Positions 7,667 to 16,181 of a stretch of DNA of 64,000 nt are shown here, in pieces. The notes under the pieces are model-generated. The model did no database searches, was not told the origin of the DNA, and worked only from the letters and a program-made list of their open reading frames with translations. The first letter of the stretch is position 1. Each line of letters begins with the position of its first letter. The translations under genes and the position numbers were made by a program. Source of the DNA: Streptomyces caeruleatus (GTDB taxonomy: Bacteria > Actinomycetota > Actinomycetes > Streptomycetales > Streptomycetaceae); NCBI RefSeq assembly GCF_001514235.1, contig NZ_KQ948938.1, positions 1 to 64,000 on the forward strand, read 5' to 3'.

Positions 7667-7874
7667 CCTTCTTCACCTCCAGGAAGAACTGCACCATGCG
7701 CCGGGGAATCTCCACCACCGATTCGTGGCCGGGGATGTCCATCTGGCCGAGGCGCTCGGCGTCCTCCACCTTCCACCCCTGTACGAGGTAGCTGTCCTTC
7801 TCCTCGTCGAGGTAGATGGTGGGCGAGCCGCCACTGGGACTCTCCGGGTCCTTGCCGAGCTTACGCAGGGCCAT
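7644..7874 (-). CDS. 76-aa protein, first gene of the XRE operon
   Basis: The small acidic protein (MALRKLGKDPES start, then GGSPTIYLDEEKDSYLVQG and DIPGHESVVEIP) looks like the short DUF397-like or SCO-type companions of XRE regulators, though I cannot name the family. GAGGAGG five bases before ATG 7874 decides the start. It overlaps the DUF6879-like gene, so it is translated together with it. Confidence 0.75.
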   Translation of the reverse strand: MALRKLGKDPESPSGGSPTIYLDEEKDSYLVQGWKVEDAERLGQMDIPGHESVVEIPRRMVQFFLEVKKDDEAPDV

Positions 7875-8233
7875 GATGTCCTCCTCGGATGCCGGTAACG
7901 ATCTCTGTGCCAGAGCTTGCCCGCAACTGAGTCGTCGAGCCAGGAACTTGCCGAAACTTGCCAGGAGTTCGGGCGGTGACCCCAAGTGAGCAGTCCGGCG
8001 GGCAGTACACGGACGTTTGTATGCGGCCTACTGCGACAGTGCATCAGTTCGCCGGAGGCAGACAGGGGAAGATCCCGCAACTACTGGTGCACGGTGAACA
8101 AGCATGTCAACGTGGACACCCTTCCGAACCCCCCGGTCTCAGCGACCGCTGTTGACCTGTCCCCGAGCCTACGGAGGCGCCCCTGCAACCGCACGACCCC
8201 AGCAATCCCTTCCAACCCGAACTGCCGGACCCG
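7875..8233. promoter_or_regulatory. Divergent promoter region with tandem GAACTTGCC repeats
   Basis: This 359-base gap separates the XRE operon from the plus-strand DUF317 gene. At 7943-7952 and 7953-7962 are head-to-tail GGAACTTGCC and GAAACTTGCC, one helical turn apart, and a third related copy AGAGCTTGCC lies at 7912-7921. The same 10-mer lies before the adjacent operon. I read these as operators for the XRE protein. No other gene is convincing here. Confidence 0.5.
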
Positions 8234-8914
8234 GTGTGCTGGGTGTCCCCGCGCCACCTGGCCGGAGATGACGATGCGCTCGCCGAGCGGATCGGTGACA
8301 CCCTGGCCGGCCTCGGCTGGCGCATGTGGCCGACCTCCCGCCACACCCTGCTGTACGTCAGTCCTGACGGGCTGCGCGGCGCCGAGTGGATCCTCGCGGC
8401 CTACCCGTTCGAGCTGGGCGGACTGCCGGTGGCCTGGCAGCTGAGTGCCCGCTCGCATGCCACGTCCGTGATGCCGGAGTGGAACGCGTACTTCACCACC
8501 GGTGTCCCGTACGAGGCGCTCGCCGATCTCCTCGTGGCCATCGACGCCCGTGAGGCGGTCGGCTTCGCGGGACCCGAGATGGTCCTCAACGCGCTGAGCG
8601 CCCGGGGCTGGATCCGTGACATGGACCATCCCCGCACCACTGCCATGGACCCTGGGTTCTCCACTTCCGTCTCCCTGGAGATGCTGCCGCCGCTCATCGA
8701 GGACGCTGACCCGCGCCCTGACCTCGTGGGCTGGCAGGCGTGGGCAGAGCCCGTCCTCGGCGCCCCGTACCTGTGGTGCGCCAGCTTCAGCGCCAGCGTT
8801 CCCTACGACCTGGTCGCCGCGTTCGCGTCTTCACTCGCCTCTGCAGCCCCGGTGCCTCGCCGCACCGTGCCCGAGAGTGCCGAGGGCCGGCTCACCATCG
8901 TCCGCCGCAGCTGA
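8234..8914 (+). CDS. DUF317 domain protein
   Basis: The 226-aa protein begins VCWVSPRHLAG and has two DUF317-like repeats, one with WRMWPTSRHTLLYVSPDGLRG and one with PYLWCASFSASVPYDLVAAF. DUF317 proteins are abundant in Streptomyces chromosomes and mobile elements; their function is unknown. GTG 8234 is the first standard start in frame after a stop, but the family motif begins immediately and there is no ribosome binding site before it. GGAGG lies five bases before a CTG at about 8183, so a rare CTG start giving about 17 more residues is possible. Confidence 0.75.
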   Translation: MCWVSPRHLAGDDDALAERIGDTLAGLGWRMWPTSRHTLLYVSPDGLRGAEWILAAYPFELGGLPVAWQLSARSHATSVMPEWNAYFTTGVPYEALADLLVAIDAREAVGFAGPEMVLNALSARGWIRDMDHPRTTAMDPGFSTSVSLEMLPPLIEDADPRPDLVGWQAWAEPVLGAPYLWCASFSASVPYDLVAAFASSLASAAPVPRRTVPESAEGRLTIVRRS

Positions 8915-9013
8915 CGACTCCTGCCCCGAGAAGCCGCTGTTGTGCGGCTCGTCGCCAAACCCTCCAGCAAAGGCACGCCCTCGTGCGCGCCAGAAGACAG
9001 AGAGGAAGGGATC

Positions 9014-9460
9014 TTGTTCTTTCGACGTGCTCGCGAGGACCGCGCACTTCGTGAAGCCCAGCGCGCGGGCCACGAGGCGCTTCCGCGGTTCCAGGCCACG
9101 CAGGCGTGGCTCGGCTTCCCCAAGCCCACCGCACCGGCTCCGACTGAGGAGGAAGTGGTGGCGCCCGACTTCCTGCCCCCAGACCTGCGAGTGCCGTCCC
9201 GCCAGGAGGTGGCCGGGCTGATGATGCGCTGGCTGCAGCCCCTCGTCATCGGCGGCGAGGTCCGTACCTGCCCCGGGTGCGGGGCGTACCGGGACTGGAT
9301 CGTCTTCTGCATGCGCGACGACTCGATCTGGCTGCGCTGCCGCGCCGGCCACGACACGAAGGAGCCCGGTCTGGACGCGGCCTGGTACAACCGCAACTCC
9401 GGTCCCGTCGACCGGTTCCACCCCACCCCCGAAGAGGGGCTTCGCCACCTCGGCCACTGA
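9014..9460 (+). CDS. Zinc-ribbon protein of mobile-element type, unknown
   Basis: The roughly 148-aa protein has a helical N-terminus, a Pro-rich middle and a C-terminal pair CPGCG near residue 93 with later single Cys residues (VFCMRD, LRCRAGHD), compatible with one zinc site. I do not recognise a named family, though similar proteins accompany DUF317 genes in Streptomyces. AGGAAGG lies four bases before TTG 9014; a start at 8942 is possible but has no binding site. Confidence 0.6.
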   Translation: MFFRRAREDRALREAQRAGHEALPRFQATQAWLGFPKPTAPAPTEEEVVAPDFLPPDLRVPSRQEVAGLMMRWLQPLVIGGEVRTCPGCGAYRDWIVFCMRDDSIWLRCRAGHDTKEPGLDAAWYNRNSGPVDRFHPTPEEGLRHLGH

Positions 9461-9551
9461 ACCCCCGAAATCCGTCCATCTCTTCGCATGCCGGTGCCCG
9501 GAGGGCCGGCCTGGTCAACCTGTCCGCTTCGCAGACCGCCAAGGGGTTCGC

Positions 9552-10250
9552 ATGCGCCTTCGCACCACGACCGTCCTCAGCCTCAGTGCCCTCACCGTCC
9601 TTGCCATGACGGGCTGTTCGACGGCAAACGCTGATTCCGTCGACCCGACGTCCTCGACGACTGTCTCGGTGCGCCCGGACGGCGAGAGTGCCCGTGTGTT
9701 CGCTCCGCTGTCCTCGGCCGCACTGGCCAAGCGGCTCCTGGACAGGAGCGACCTGGGCGAGGGCTACACCCGCACGCCGCAGCGCCCCGCGCAACACGAC
9801 GACGTGACCGTGATCGGCTGCCCGGCGCTGGAGAAGCTCGGCAGCGAGGCCGCGGTCGGCGGGAGCTTCGACTTCCCGCACAAGGCGAAGGCGTCCTTCA
9901 CCTATGCCGGTGGCAGCAACTCCGAGGTGGCCGAGGAGCTGTACAGCGACGCCGAGGACAAACTCTCCCGAGAGGTGGGGCGGATTTTCGAGGCGATGAC
10001 CGCCTGCCCCACCTACCAGGTCCTCACCGGCAGTACCCCCGTCACGGTCACGACTCGGAAGGTGCCCGTCGCGCGGCGGGGCGACGAGCAGTGGAGCCAG
10101 TTGCTGACCTTCATCGCTGGCGGGCGCAGCAGCATCGTCAAGCAGACGGCCGTCCGTACCGGGACGGTGGTCGTTGTGGTCTCCGGTGTCCCCGGCCTGG
10201 TCGATGCCCACGTGCGCAAGGCGGTCGCCAAGGCCACGTCTGCGGGGTGA
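9552..10250 (+). CDS. Secreted lipoprotein, unknown
   Basis: The 232-aa protein starts with MRLRTTTVLSLSALTVLAMT followed by GC, a lipobox-type signal, so Cys22 is probably lipidated and the protein anchored outside the membrane. The mature part (LLDRSDLGEGYTRTPQRP, two spaced Cys at IGCPAL and MTACPTY) resembles PknH-sensor-like extracellular domains, with the two Cys likely to form a disulfide. It is the only exported protein of the element; role unknown. Confidence 0.75.
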   Translation: MRLRTTTVLSLSALTVLAMTGCSTANADSVDPTSSTTVSVRPDGESARVFAPLSSAALAKRLLDRSDLGEGYTRTPQRPAQHDDVTVIGCPALEKLGSEAAVGGSFDFPHKAKASFTYAGGSNSEVAEELYSDAEDKLSREVGRIFEAMTACPTYQVLTGSTPVTVTTRKVPVARRGDEQWSQLLTFIAGGRSSIVKQTAVRTGTVVVVVSGVPGLVDAHVRKAVAKATSAG

Positions 10251-10318
10251 ATCGGCAGCCGCTTCGGTCCAGCCGCAACGGCGGCCCAGTGGGTGGGCCG
10301 CCGTTGGTGTATGTCCGG

Positions 10319-10711
10319 TCAGCTTTCTCCGTGCAGGGCGCGATATTCGAGGGTGTCTTCCGCGGTGACGATCTCGGCGAGGCGCTCGAACTCTGCGTAG
10401 TCCTCATCGGTCATGATCTCGACGGCGTCGCTGACCACGGATCCCTTGGGGAGCTTGGCGAAGTACTTCATGAGCAGCTCGACGAAGGCGTCCTTCATCT
10501 CGTCGAGTTCACGCTGCCATTCGGCTTCCAGTCGCATCTGCGTGTGCGCGGCGGCTACCTCTGCCTTGGTGGAGGTGGCCAGCAGCGCATGCTCGGCGCG
10601 GGTGAATGGACGTCCGTCGCGGTGGTACGGGCGCGTCCGGTCGTCGCGACGGTCCAAGTCCAAGTCGGTGATGAGGACGACGACTTCGGGGCGAATGGGG
10701 GAGTGGGGCAT
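10319..10711 (-). CDS. 130-aa helical protein, unknown
   Basis: The sequence is soluble and helical, with a charged middle (LEAEWQRELDEMKDAFVELL) that could form a coiled coil. I do not recognise the family. It lies 50 bases downstream of the relaxase gene on the same strand and may be part of the mobilization operon. Confidence 0.65.
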   Translation of the reverse strand: MPHSPIRPEVVVLITDLDLDRRDDRTRPYHRDGRPFTRAEHALLATSTKAEVAAAHTQMRLEAEWQRELDEMKDAFVELLMKYFAKLPKGSVVSDAVEIMTDEDYAEFERLAEIVTAEDTLEYRALHGES

Positions 10712-10761
10712 TGTCGATTCCTTGGGTGGTGTCGTGAGGTCGGTGGTGCTTGTGAGCCTGG

Positions 10762-12438
10762 TCAGCGCCGCCGTGCCTGAGGCTTCTGCGGGTGCGAAGC
10801 TGTGGGGTTCAGGGCGGTGTGCTGTGCATTGGCTGCTTGGGCTCGCGGGCCGGGTGCGTGGCGTTCGCCGAGGCGGCGGATGCGCCAGGTCAGGGCTCGT
10901 GCGGGGCTGTGGGCGTCGTTGAGCGTGCGCTGGCTGAGGGCCCGGTCGAGGATCGCGGACGGGTTGTGTCCGGCTGCTTCCGCCTCGGCGAGCACGGTGG
11001 CCAGGGCATCCCAGGCTGAGTCGGTCAGGATGCGCTCGGCGTGTTCGGGGACCGCCTGTTTCAGGTGGTGGGCGTAGCGGCGTTGGGTCTGCGGGCTGGG
11101 TGCCCGGCTGGCGAGGCCGGTCAGGACCGGTCCGGCGATCTGCACGTATGCGGCCTGCAGGTGGATGAGGGTCTGCTCGGCTGCCGCCTGCTGCTGGGCG
11201 TGCTGGCGGGTGCGGTGCCAGTGCATCGCGTAGGCGACCGCGGTGAGCGCGACGTCCAGCAGCATCGCCAGCCCGGCACCGTCGCCATGCCGCGAGGGGT
11301 CCTTCCAGATTGCCTGGACACTGAGGCGCAGGGCGCAGGCACTGGCGTCGTCGGCAGCGATGCGGGAGCGGGTGGCGCGCTCGAAGGCGACGGCGGCGCG
11401 TGCGAGTTCGGCCCGCACCGTGGCGGGGGCGGTGAGCGGGAGCAGGTCGAAGGCTGCTCCGAGCGCGGCCAGCTGGCCCTGGGCCACTTCGTCGCTGCTG
11501 CGGGTGAGGTGGTGGGGGATGCGTTCGGTTGCGGCGGTGGCCTGGTGCCAGGGGTTGCCCGGCCGGACGGTCGCGGGCTCGGGGCTGGTGGTGGTGAGTC
11601 GTCGGCGGATCTGGGGGAGGGAGAGGTCGCCGGCGAGGGTGGAGCCGGCGTAGAACACGGGCTCGCCCTTGTCGTTGGTGTCGCCGGGCAGGGCGAAGTT
11701 GCAGCCCAGCGCGTCGCCGGAGGGGCCGAGCTTCAGGCGCACGGTTACACCCGTCGCCTCCAGCAGGGCGAAGAACTCGGCCTCCGTGGAGGCAGCTGCC
11801 ATCGCGCGGCGGACCCGCAGGCGCAGGATCTCGCGGGAGGTGGCGTCCTGGCCCAGGCGCTTGGCCTTGAAGTGCTCCTTGCTGGTGGGGCGTTTGGCGG
11901 CGGTGCCGTCGCCCGGCTTCAACCGCCTCAGCCCGTAGTCGACCTCGATTTGGCGGGCTTCGCGCTGGACGGCCCGCTGGTCGTAATCACGTTGGGGGCG
12001 GCGGCCGTCCTGGCGTACGAGGGTGGCGGCGATGTGGATGTGGTCGTCGGCGTGGCGGACGGCCACCCAGCGGCAGGCTTCCTCGTCGCCTGCGGGGGCG
12101 ATGCCGGCAGCGGCCACGATCCGGCGGGCGATGTCCGCCCACTGGGCGTCGGTGAGGATCGGGTCTTCGGGCGCGGCACGGACGGGGCAGTGCCACACCG
12201 TGTACTTGGGTGCCTTGTCGCCCAGCATCCTCACGGGCTGGTCGAGCTGTGCGGCGAGCTGGGCCTCCACCTCCTTCGGGTCGCGGTGCGGGCTGCGGCC
12301 GGGGTCGGGGGCGAAGTCGTTCCAGGAGGCCACCAGGTGCGGGTCGACGTGCTCGTTGGCCCGGCCCTTGCCGAAGAGGTAGCCGATCGTGCGGCGCGTG
12401 GCCTGTGGCCCTTTGCCGAGGATGATCTTCGGGATCAA
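10762..12438 (-). CDS. Relaxase / mobilization nuclease
   Basis: The 558-aa protein has the N-terminal relaxase domain of the Relaxase/VirD2 family: IPKIILGKGPQATRRTIGYL at the start and the metal-binding triad in VRHADDHIHIAATLV at about residue 130. A nicking Tyr is not certain but YLFGKGR near residue 20 is the likely position. The C-terminal 300 residues are helical and variable. It should nick oriT of the element and pilot the strand. The TTG start at 12438 follows the mobC stop by four bases, with the purine-rich GAGGGGCGGTGAG upstream. No coupling-protein or secretion genes are present, so transfer would need a helper. Confidence 0.85.
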   Translation of the reverse strand: MIPKIILGKGPQATRRTIGYLFGKGRANEHVDPHLVASWNDFAPDPGRSPHRDPKEVEAQLAAQLDQPVRMLGDKAPKYTVWHCPVRAAPEDPILTDAQWADIARRIVAAAGIAPAGDEEACRWVAVRHADDHIHIAATLVRQDGRRPQRDYDQRAVQREARQIEVDYGLRRLKPGDGTAAKRPTSKEHFKAKRLGQDATSREILRLRVRRAMAAASTEAEFFALLEATGVTVRLKLGPSGDALGCNFALPGDTNDKGEPVFYAGSTLAGDLSLPQIRRRLTTTSPEPATVRPGNPWHQATAATERIPHHLTRSSDEVAQGQLAALGAAFDLLPLTAPATVRAELARAAVAFERATRSRIAADDASACALRLSVQAIWKDPSRHGDGAGLAMLLDVALTAVAYAMHWHRTRQHAQQQAAAEQTLIHLQAAYVQIAGPVLTGLASRAPSPQTQRRYAHHLKQAVPEHAERILTDSAWDALATVLAEAEAAGHNPSAILDRALSQRTLNDAHSPARALTWRIRRLGERHAPGPRAQAANAQHTALNPTASHPQKPQARRR

Positions 12439-12442
12439 GGGC

Positions 12443-13042
12443 TCACCGCCCCTCGGTGATCTGGGCGACCGCGGTGTCCACCTCGGCGATGGACACCTCG
12501 ACACGCTCCAGGAGCCGTCGGACGGTGTCGGGGTGGGGCCAGGAGCCCTCCTTGTTGAGGTGCCAGGTGAGCTGGTTGAGGTTGCTGCCGACCATGCCGA
12601 GCTGCCGGTTGGCGGCCAACAGCGTCTTCACCAGAGCGCGGTAGTCGGCGACGGCTGCGGTGGGGTCGTCGGCGCGGGCGGCGGCGAGCGCGCACTCGGC
12701 GACGTAGCCGCCGGGCTTCATGCGGCTGAGGGCGGCGGCATTCTTCACGAGAGCGATCTCGTTGTCGTTGTAGCGGGGATGGACGCGGTGCTCGCGTAGC
12801 TGCTTGTCACGCAGACGGCGACGCGGCGCAGGCTGCTGCGACACGCTCGACGACGGCTCACTGCCCCCTGCCTCGTTCGGCTCCCCCGGGCCGGCCGACC
12901 GCGGCGCCCCTGCGCCGGGCGCCTCCGCACCCTCCAGGGCGGGGGTCGGATAAGGACTCCTTATCCGACAACTTGCTGCGCTGTTAGAGGTGGTGGTCAT
13001 CTCCTGGTGGGTGGTGGGCTGTTCGTGGTGTGGGTCGTGCAT
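12443..13042 (-). CDS. mobC: MobC-like relaxosome accessory protein
   Basis: The C-terminal 125 residues match the MobC family: HPRYNDNEIALVKNAAALSR, GGYVAECALA, and the conserved GSNLNQLTWHLNKEG. MobC helps the relaxase bind and melt oriT. The N-terminal 70 residues are low-complexity and contain the codons of a perfect 25-bp palindrome. ATG 13042 has ACGGAGA eight bases upstream; a GTG after the palindrome is an alternative start that would leave the palindrome in the leader. The stop lies four bases before the relaxase TTG. Confidence 0.82.
   Translation of the reverse strand: MHDPHHEQPTTHQEMTTTSNSAASCRIRSPYPTPALEGAEAPGAGAPRSAGPGEPNEAGGSEPSSSVSQQPAPRRRLRDKQLREHRVHPRYNDNEIALVKNAAALSRMKPGGYVAECALAAARADDPTAAVADYRALVKTLLAANRQLGMVGSNLNQLTWHLNKEGSWPHPDTVRRLLERVEVSIAEVDTAVAQITEGR
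12945..12969. other. Perfect 25-bp palindrome, candidate oriT or operator
   Basis: The 12-base arm GTCGGATAAGGA is followed by one base and its exact complement TCCTTATCCGAC. It lies at the 5' end of mobC, where mobilization operons often carry oriT or the autoregulatory site. The TTATCC within the arm resembles the nic region of MOBP elements (TATCCTG). No nic site can be assigned from sequence alone. Confidence 0.5.
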
Positions 13043-13164
13043 GGGTGGGTTCTCCGTGGGGTGCTGGGTGCTTCGCTGTGCGCGGCCTGCCCCCATGCCC
13101 GCGCTTGTCTGCCCGGGGCATGGGGTGAGCCGGAAGGGGTGGGACGATCGGTGCGCTTGCCGGG

Positions 13165-14268
13165 TCAGGCGGCGCCGACGGAGGCTGTGTCGAGTTCCTT
13201 GTGCCGCTGTGAGGCGGCCTTGTTGAGTCCATCGGGAGGCTCGGCCTCGAAGCCGTCGTACGCGGCGGGCTCGGCCTGGCCGGTGCGCTCGGCCTGGAGC
13301 TGGTCGCGCAGGGCGCGGGCGCGCTTTTGACCGATCCGTAGTGCGCTGCGCAGACGCTCAGCACTCAGCTGGTCGTCGCTCCATTCGGCGGTCAGGAGTC
13401 GGGCCTCGTCGAGGACTTCGGCGTCGGTGCGGTTGCGGTCGGCGGTCGACTTGGCGTTGGCGGAGAGCCGACCGATCGCCCGACGCGGGGCGGCTCCGGT
13501 CGACTCCGCCACGGCAGCAGACCGGGGCGGTCGGGTATCGGGGGCCGACTCGTGGGTCCCGGTCGGCCGAGTAACGGGTGCCTCGGTGACCTTGACGGGG
13601 GTCGACTCGGTCGGCTGCTCGGGGGCCGATCCGGCCTGGTCAGACCTCGACCGTGCCGCCGATTGGTCAGCTTGCTGACTCCCCGACTGGGCAGAGGCTG
13701 ATTCGGCGCAGTCGGCCGCCTCGGGGTTGTGGTGCAGCACCTTCGCCACGAGGTCGGACCCGAAGTAGATCGACCCGACCGGGAGCGAGGTCGCCAGCAG
13801 GACGAGAGCCCAGTTCGCAGGGTCCCAGCCGACCAGCTGGCCCCACTGGACCGACGTGGTGTGCAGGGCCGGAACGAGGCCGTGCACGTAGTTCAGCAGA
13901 AGGCTGGCGATCGTGTAGGTGGCCAGGACGCGCAGCGCGAACTTCCGGTCGGCGCCGGTCAGCACAAGTGTGGCGATCAGCGCGAGGGCCATCAGACCGT
14001 CGACCACGATCGGGTAGAGCAGGGCGGCGGTGGAGTCGGCGCCGATGGCGCGGGCCACATCGGACAGCGCGTTCCACGAGACCCGGAAGGCCATGAGGAC
14101 GACCGCCACCAGGCCGAGGACGAGGGCGGTACGTCCCTTGTGTTTCACGCGACGACCCCCAGTGGGTGAGATTGCCCGGCGGCGGAGGAGGCGAGTGAGG
14201 AGGCGCCGGCGAGGAGGTACCGGTTGCTGCGTGTCGTGGCGCGGGTTATCGGGGGTGGGGGAGTGCAA
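13165..14268 (-). CDS. DUF2637 (SpdB-like) membrane protein
   Basis: The 367-aa protein has four hydrophobic segments between about residues 45 and 175 (ALVLGLVAVVLMAFRVSW, AALLYPIVVDGLMALALIA, LLLNYVHGLV, WALVLLATSLPVGSIYF), the DUF2637 pattern of plasmid spread/transfer proteins in Streptomyces. A long Ser/Thr/Ala-rich linker and a C-terminal helix-turn-helix-like part (DDQLSAERLRSALRIGQKRA) follow. It resembles Spd proteins that help intramycelial spread. The TTG start has GGAG nine bases upstream; a GTG about 40 codons in would be equally compatible with the domain. Confidence 0.75.
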   Translation of the reverse strand: MHSPTPDNPRHDTQQPVPPRRRLLTRLLRRRAISPTGGRRVKHKGRTALVLGLVAVVLMAFRVSWNALSDVARAIGADSTAALLYPIVVDGLMALALIATLVLTGADRKFALRVLATYTIASLLLNYVHGLVPALHTTSVQWGQLVGWDPANWALVLLATSLPVGSIYFGSDLVAKVLHHNPEAADCAESASAQSGSQQADQSAARSRSDQAGSAPEQPTESTPVKVTEAPVTRPTGTHESAPDTRPPRSAAVAESTGAAPRRAIGRLSANAKSTADRNRTDAEVLDEARLLTAEWSDDQLSAERLRSALRIGQKRARALRDQLQAERTGQAEPAAYDGFEAEPPDGLNKAASQRHKELDTASVGAA

Positions 14269-14316
14269 GGCGATGGGCTCCAGGGTGGTGCGGTGGGGCT
14301 TGTGGTGCGGGGGTGA

Positions 14317-14531
14317 GGGGCGTTCACGGAGGGGGCGTTCACGCGGGCCCCCTTCTAAAGGGGGGCCCCGCGCGTGATCGCTTGGGCGCGTGTACGGCGT
14401 GGACGCTCGCGTGATCGGTTGACCTGCGATTTTGCGGTGAGCGTGGACGCCGTGAGCGGTTCGCGGTGGGGCATTCGCGTGAGGGCCGCGTGTACGGTCG
14501 CGTGATCGCTTCCGGGCGCTGCCGCTGGGCG
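14317..14531. repeat. Short-repeat cluster, candidate replication or transfer origin
   Basis: The gap between the SpdB-like and DnaB-like genes holds GGGGCGTTCACG twice (14317-14328, 14332-14343), CGCGTGATCG three times (14371-14380, 14408-14417, 14499-14508) and CGCGTGTACGG twice (14387-14397, 14487-14497). A near-perfect hairpin with GGGCCCCC/GGGGGGCCCC arms lies at 14342-14371. Such iteron-like clusters next to a helicase gene suggest an origin or operator array; this is inference. Confidence 0.45.
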
Positions 14532-16064
14532 TCAGCCGACGGACGTGAGGTGGCGTGCCGAGGCGTAGTAGCGGGTCTGCTGTCCGCCTCCGGCTCCTCC
14601 GGCGGTCCCGTCGACCTTGGTCGCCAGGCCGCTGGCGACGAGGCTTTGCAGTCGGCGCCGCGCCTTTTCCAGGTCGCCGCGTTCGGGCTCGGCGCTGCCG
14701 AACAGGACGGTCGCCAGGTCGCGGGCGGTCAGGCCGCCTGGAGAGTTGCGCAGCAGGACGGCGGGGTCCTTGCTGGGGTCGAGCGTGGTGGTGCCGCGCA
14801 CGTGGTCGTGAGTGACGTCGAGCGGGCCGATCTCCCCGGTGGGGGTCTTGAGGTGGTGCAGGGTGACCGCGGGGTCGCCTGCCCGTCCGGCGATGAAGAG
14901 GACGCTGCCCGCGCCGGCGGTGATCCAGGCGGAGCCGTACACCTGGTCCAGAGCGGGGCGTTGGCCGCGCGGGGCGTCGGCGGTGGCCTTGCGCTGGTGG
15001 TGCAGCTCCATGATCTCCACACCGTTGCGCAGGGCGCGCATGCGGGCGTTGTGGAAGGCGACCGCGAGGCCGTCGTCGACCATCGTGCTGACAGCGTCCT
15101 TGAGACTGTCGATCACGATGGTGTCGGCCCGGTGGGCGGCGGCGAGGTCGGCGAGGAGGTCGGGCTCCTTGTCGAGGGTGGCGGGCAGCGGGCCTTCCCA
15201 GACGACGAGCCGCTCGCGCAGGATCTTCTCATCGGTGGGGAAGACACGCCGGTCCATGGCCCTGGCGATCTGCCGGGGCCGGTCCATGGCCAGGTAGAGC
15301 ACCCGCCTGCTAGGGGCGACCGGCATCTCCAGGACGGTCTGCTGCAGGCCGATGCGGGCGAAGATCACCTGGTGGGCCAGGGTGGTCTTGCCGACCCCGG
15401 GTGCGCCGACGATCATCAGGCTCTCGCCGGGCGCCCAGACGGTCTTCTCCCGCGTGCCCCACAAGGGCTCGGCGTCCGCGCCGGTCTCCTTGACGAAGGA
15501 CCACCCGTCGGTGGCGAAGCGGTTCAGACGGCCCTGGCCCGAGGCCAGCGCACGCTCGCGCTCGGCCCGCATCTCCGCTTCGACCTCGCTGCGTATCGCC
15601 TCGGGGTCGGCGCCCGGTTCCTGGGCGCGTTGGACGGTGCGTGTCGCGGAGGCGAGAAGGCGGCGGAGGTTGGCCTTCTCGCGGATGATCTCCGCGTGGT
15701 ACTCCGCGCTGCCGGTGCCGTAGTGCACGTTGGCGAGCTGGTGCAGATAGGCGACGCCACCGACGCGCTGCAAGTCCCCCTGCTGCTGGAGCAGCTCGGT
15801 CAGGACGATCGGGTCGGTCGGCTTGTCCTCACGACGCTGGGCACGCAGCGCACGCCAGATCGTCTCGTGCGCGGGCCGGTAGAAGGCGTCTTCGCCGAGA
15901 ATCGGCCGGACCGTGTCGACGACGTCACTGTTGTGCATGCAGGCACCGAGCACCGAGCGCTCGGCCTCCACGTTGTACGGAGGCTCCGTCGCGTCCAGCG
16001 TCGGCTCGGGGCCTTCCCTGAAGCGGGATGGCGTATTCGGTTGGGGATCGGCCATACTAGGCAT
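14532..16064 (-). CDS. DnaB-like replicative helicase / RepA-type ATPase
   Basis: The 510-aa protein starts with a DnaB N-terminal domain (PYNVEAERSVLGACMHN, ILTELLQQQGDLQRVGG, AYLHQLANV) and continues with a RecA-like ATPase bearing Walker A GAPGVGKTTLAH near residue 225, an acidic TIVIDSLKDA Walker B, and a DnaB-like ELHHQRK motif. The C-terminal 80 residues are a small winged-helix region. It probably drives replication of the excised element. The start is ATG 16064 or ATG 16055, both near AGAGGAG; neither spacing is ideal. Its leader shares an 18-bp element with the excisionase gene. Confidence 0.8.
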   Translation of the reverse strand: MPSMADPQPNTPSRFREGPEPTLDATEPPYNVEAERSVLGACMHNSDVVDTVRPILGEDAFYRPAHETIWRALRAQRREDKPTDPIVLTELLQQQGDLQRVGGVAYLHQLANVHYGTGSAEYHAEIIREKANLRRLLASATRTVQRAQEPGADPEAIRSEVEAEMRAERERALASGQGRLNRFATDGWSFVKETGADAEPLWGTREKTVWAPGESLMIVGAPGVGKTTLAHQVIFARIGLQQTVLEMPVAPSRRVLYLAMDRPRQIARAMDRRVFPTDEKILRERLVVWEGPLPATLDKEPDLLADLAAAHRADTIVIDSLKDAVSTMVDDGLAVAFHNARMRALRNGVEIMELHHQRKATADAPRGQRPALDQVYGSAWITAGAGSVLFIAGRAGDPAVTLHHLKTPTGEIGPLDVTHDHVRGTTTLDPSKDPAVLLRNSPGGLTARDLATVLFGSAEPERGDLEKARRRLQSLVASGLATKVDGTAGGAGGGQQTRYYASARHLTSVG

Positions 16065-16113
16065 CAGCTCCTCTGCTCGCGGGCCATATGGGACGGCAAT
16101 CCCGGACTCCGCG

Positions 16114-16131
16114 GGTCGATCGCTAGGGATG
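16114..16131 (-). promoter_or_regulatory. 18-bp leader element, copy 1 (upstream of DnaB-like gene)
   Basis: Read on the minus strand the bases are CATCCCTAGCGATCGACC, ending 50 bases before the ATG at 16064. An identical copy in the same orientation ends 50 bases before the excisionase start. A shared promoter or operator is the simplest reading. Confidence 0.6.
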
Positions 16132-16154
16132 GCGGTTGAGAGGTTTGCGCTTGA

Positions 16155-16181
16155 GCCCCCGGCATCGCCGGGGGCTTCTTT
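16155..16181 (+). terminator. Intrinsic terminator-like hairpin
   Basis: GCCCCCGGC, loop ATC, GCCGGGGGC is followed by TTCTTTC on the plus strand. It lies between the promoter of the minus-strand DnaB-like gene and the plus-strand regulator and would stop rightward transcription into the regulator. Confidence 0.6.

Noticed and set aside
11041..12459. 472-codon plus-strand frame opposite the relaxase
   Set aside because: Low-complexity Gly/Val/Ala composition without domains; the relaxase triad lies on the other strand.
14466..16139. 557-codon plus-strand frame opposite the DnaB-like gene
   Set aside because: The minus strand has the DnaB N-terminal domain and Walker A; the plus frame has no domain.
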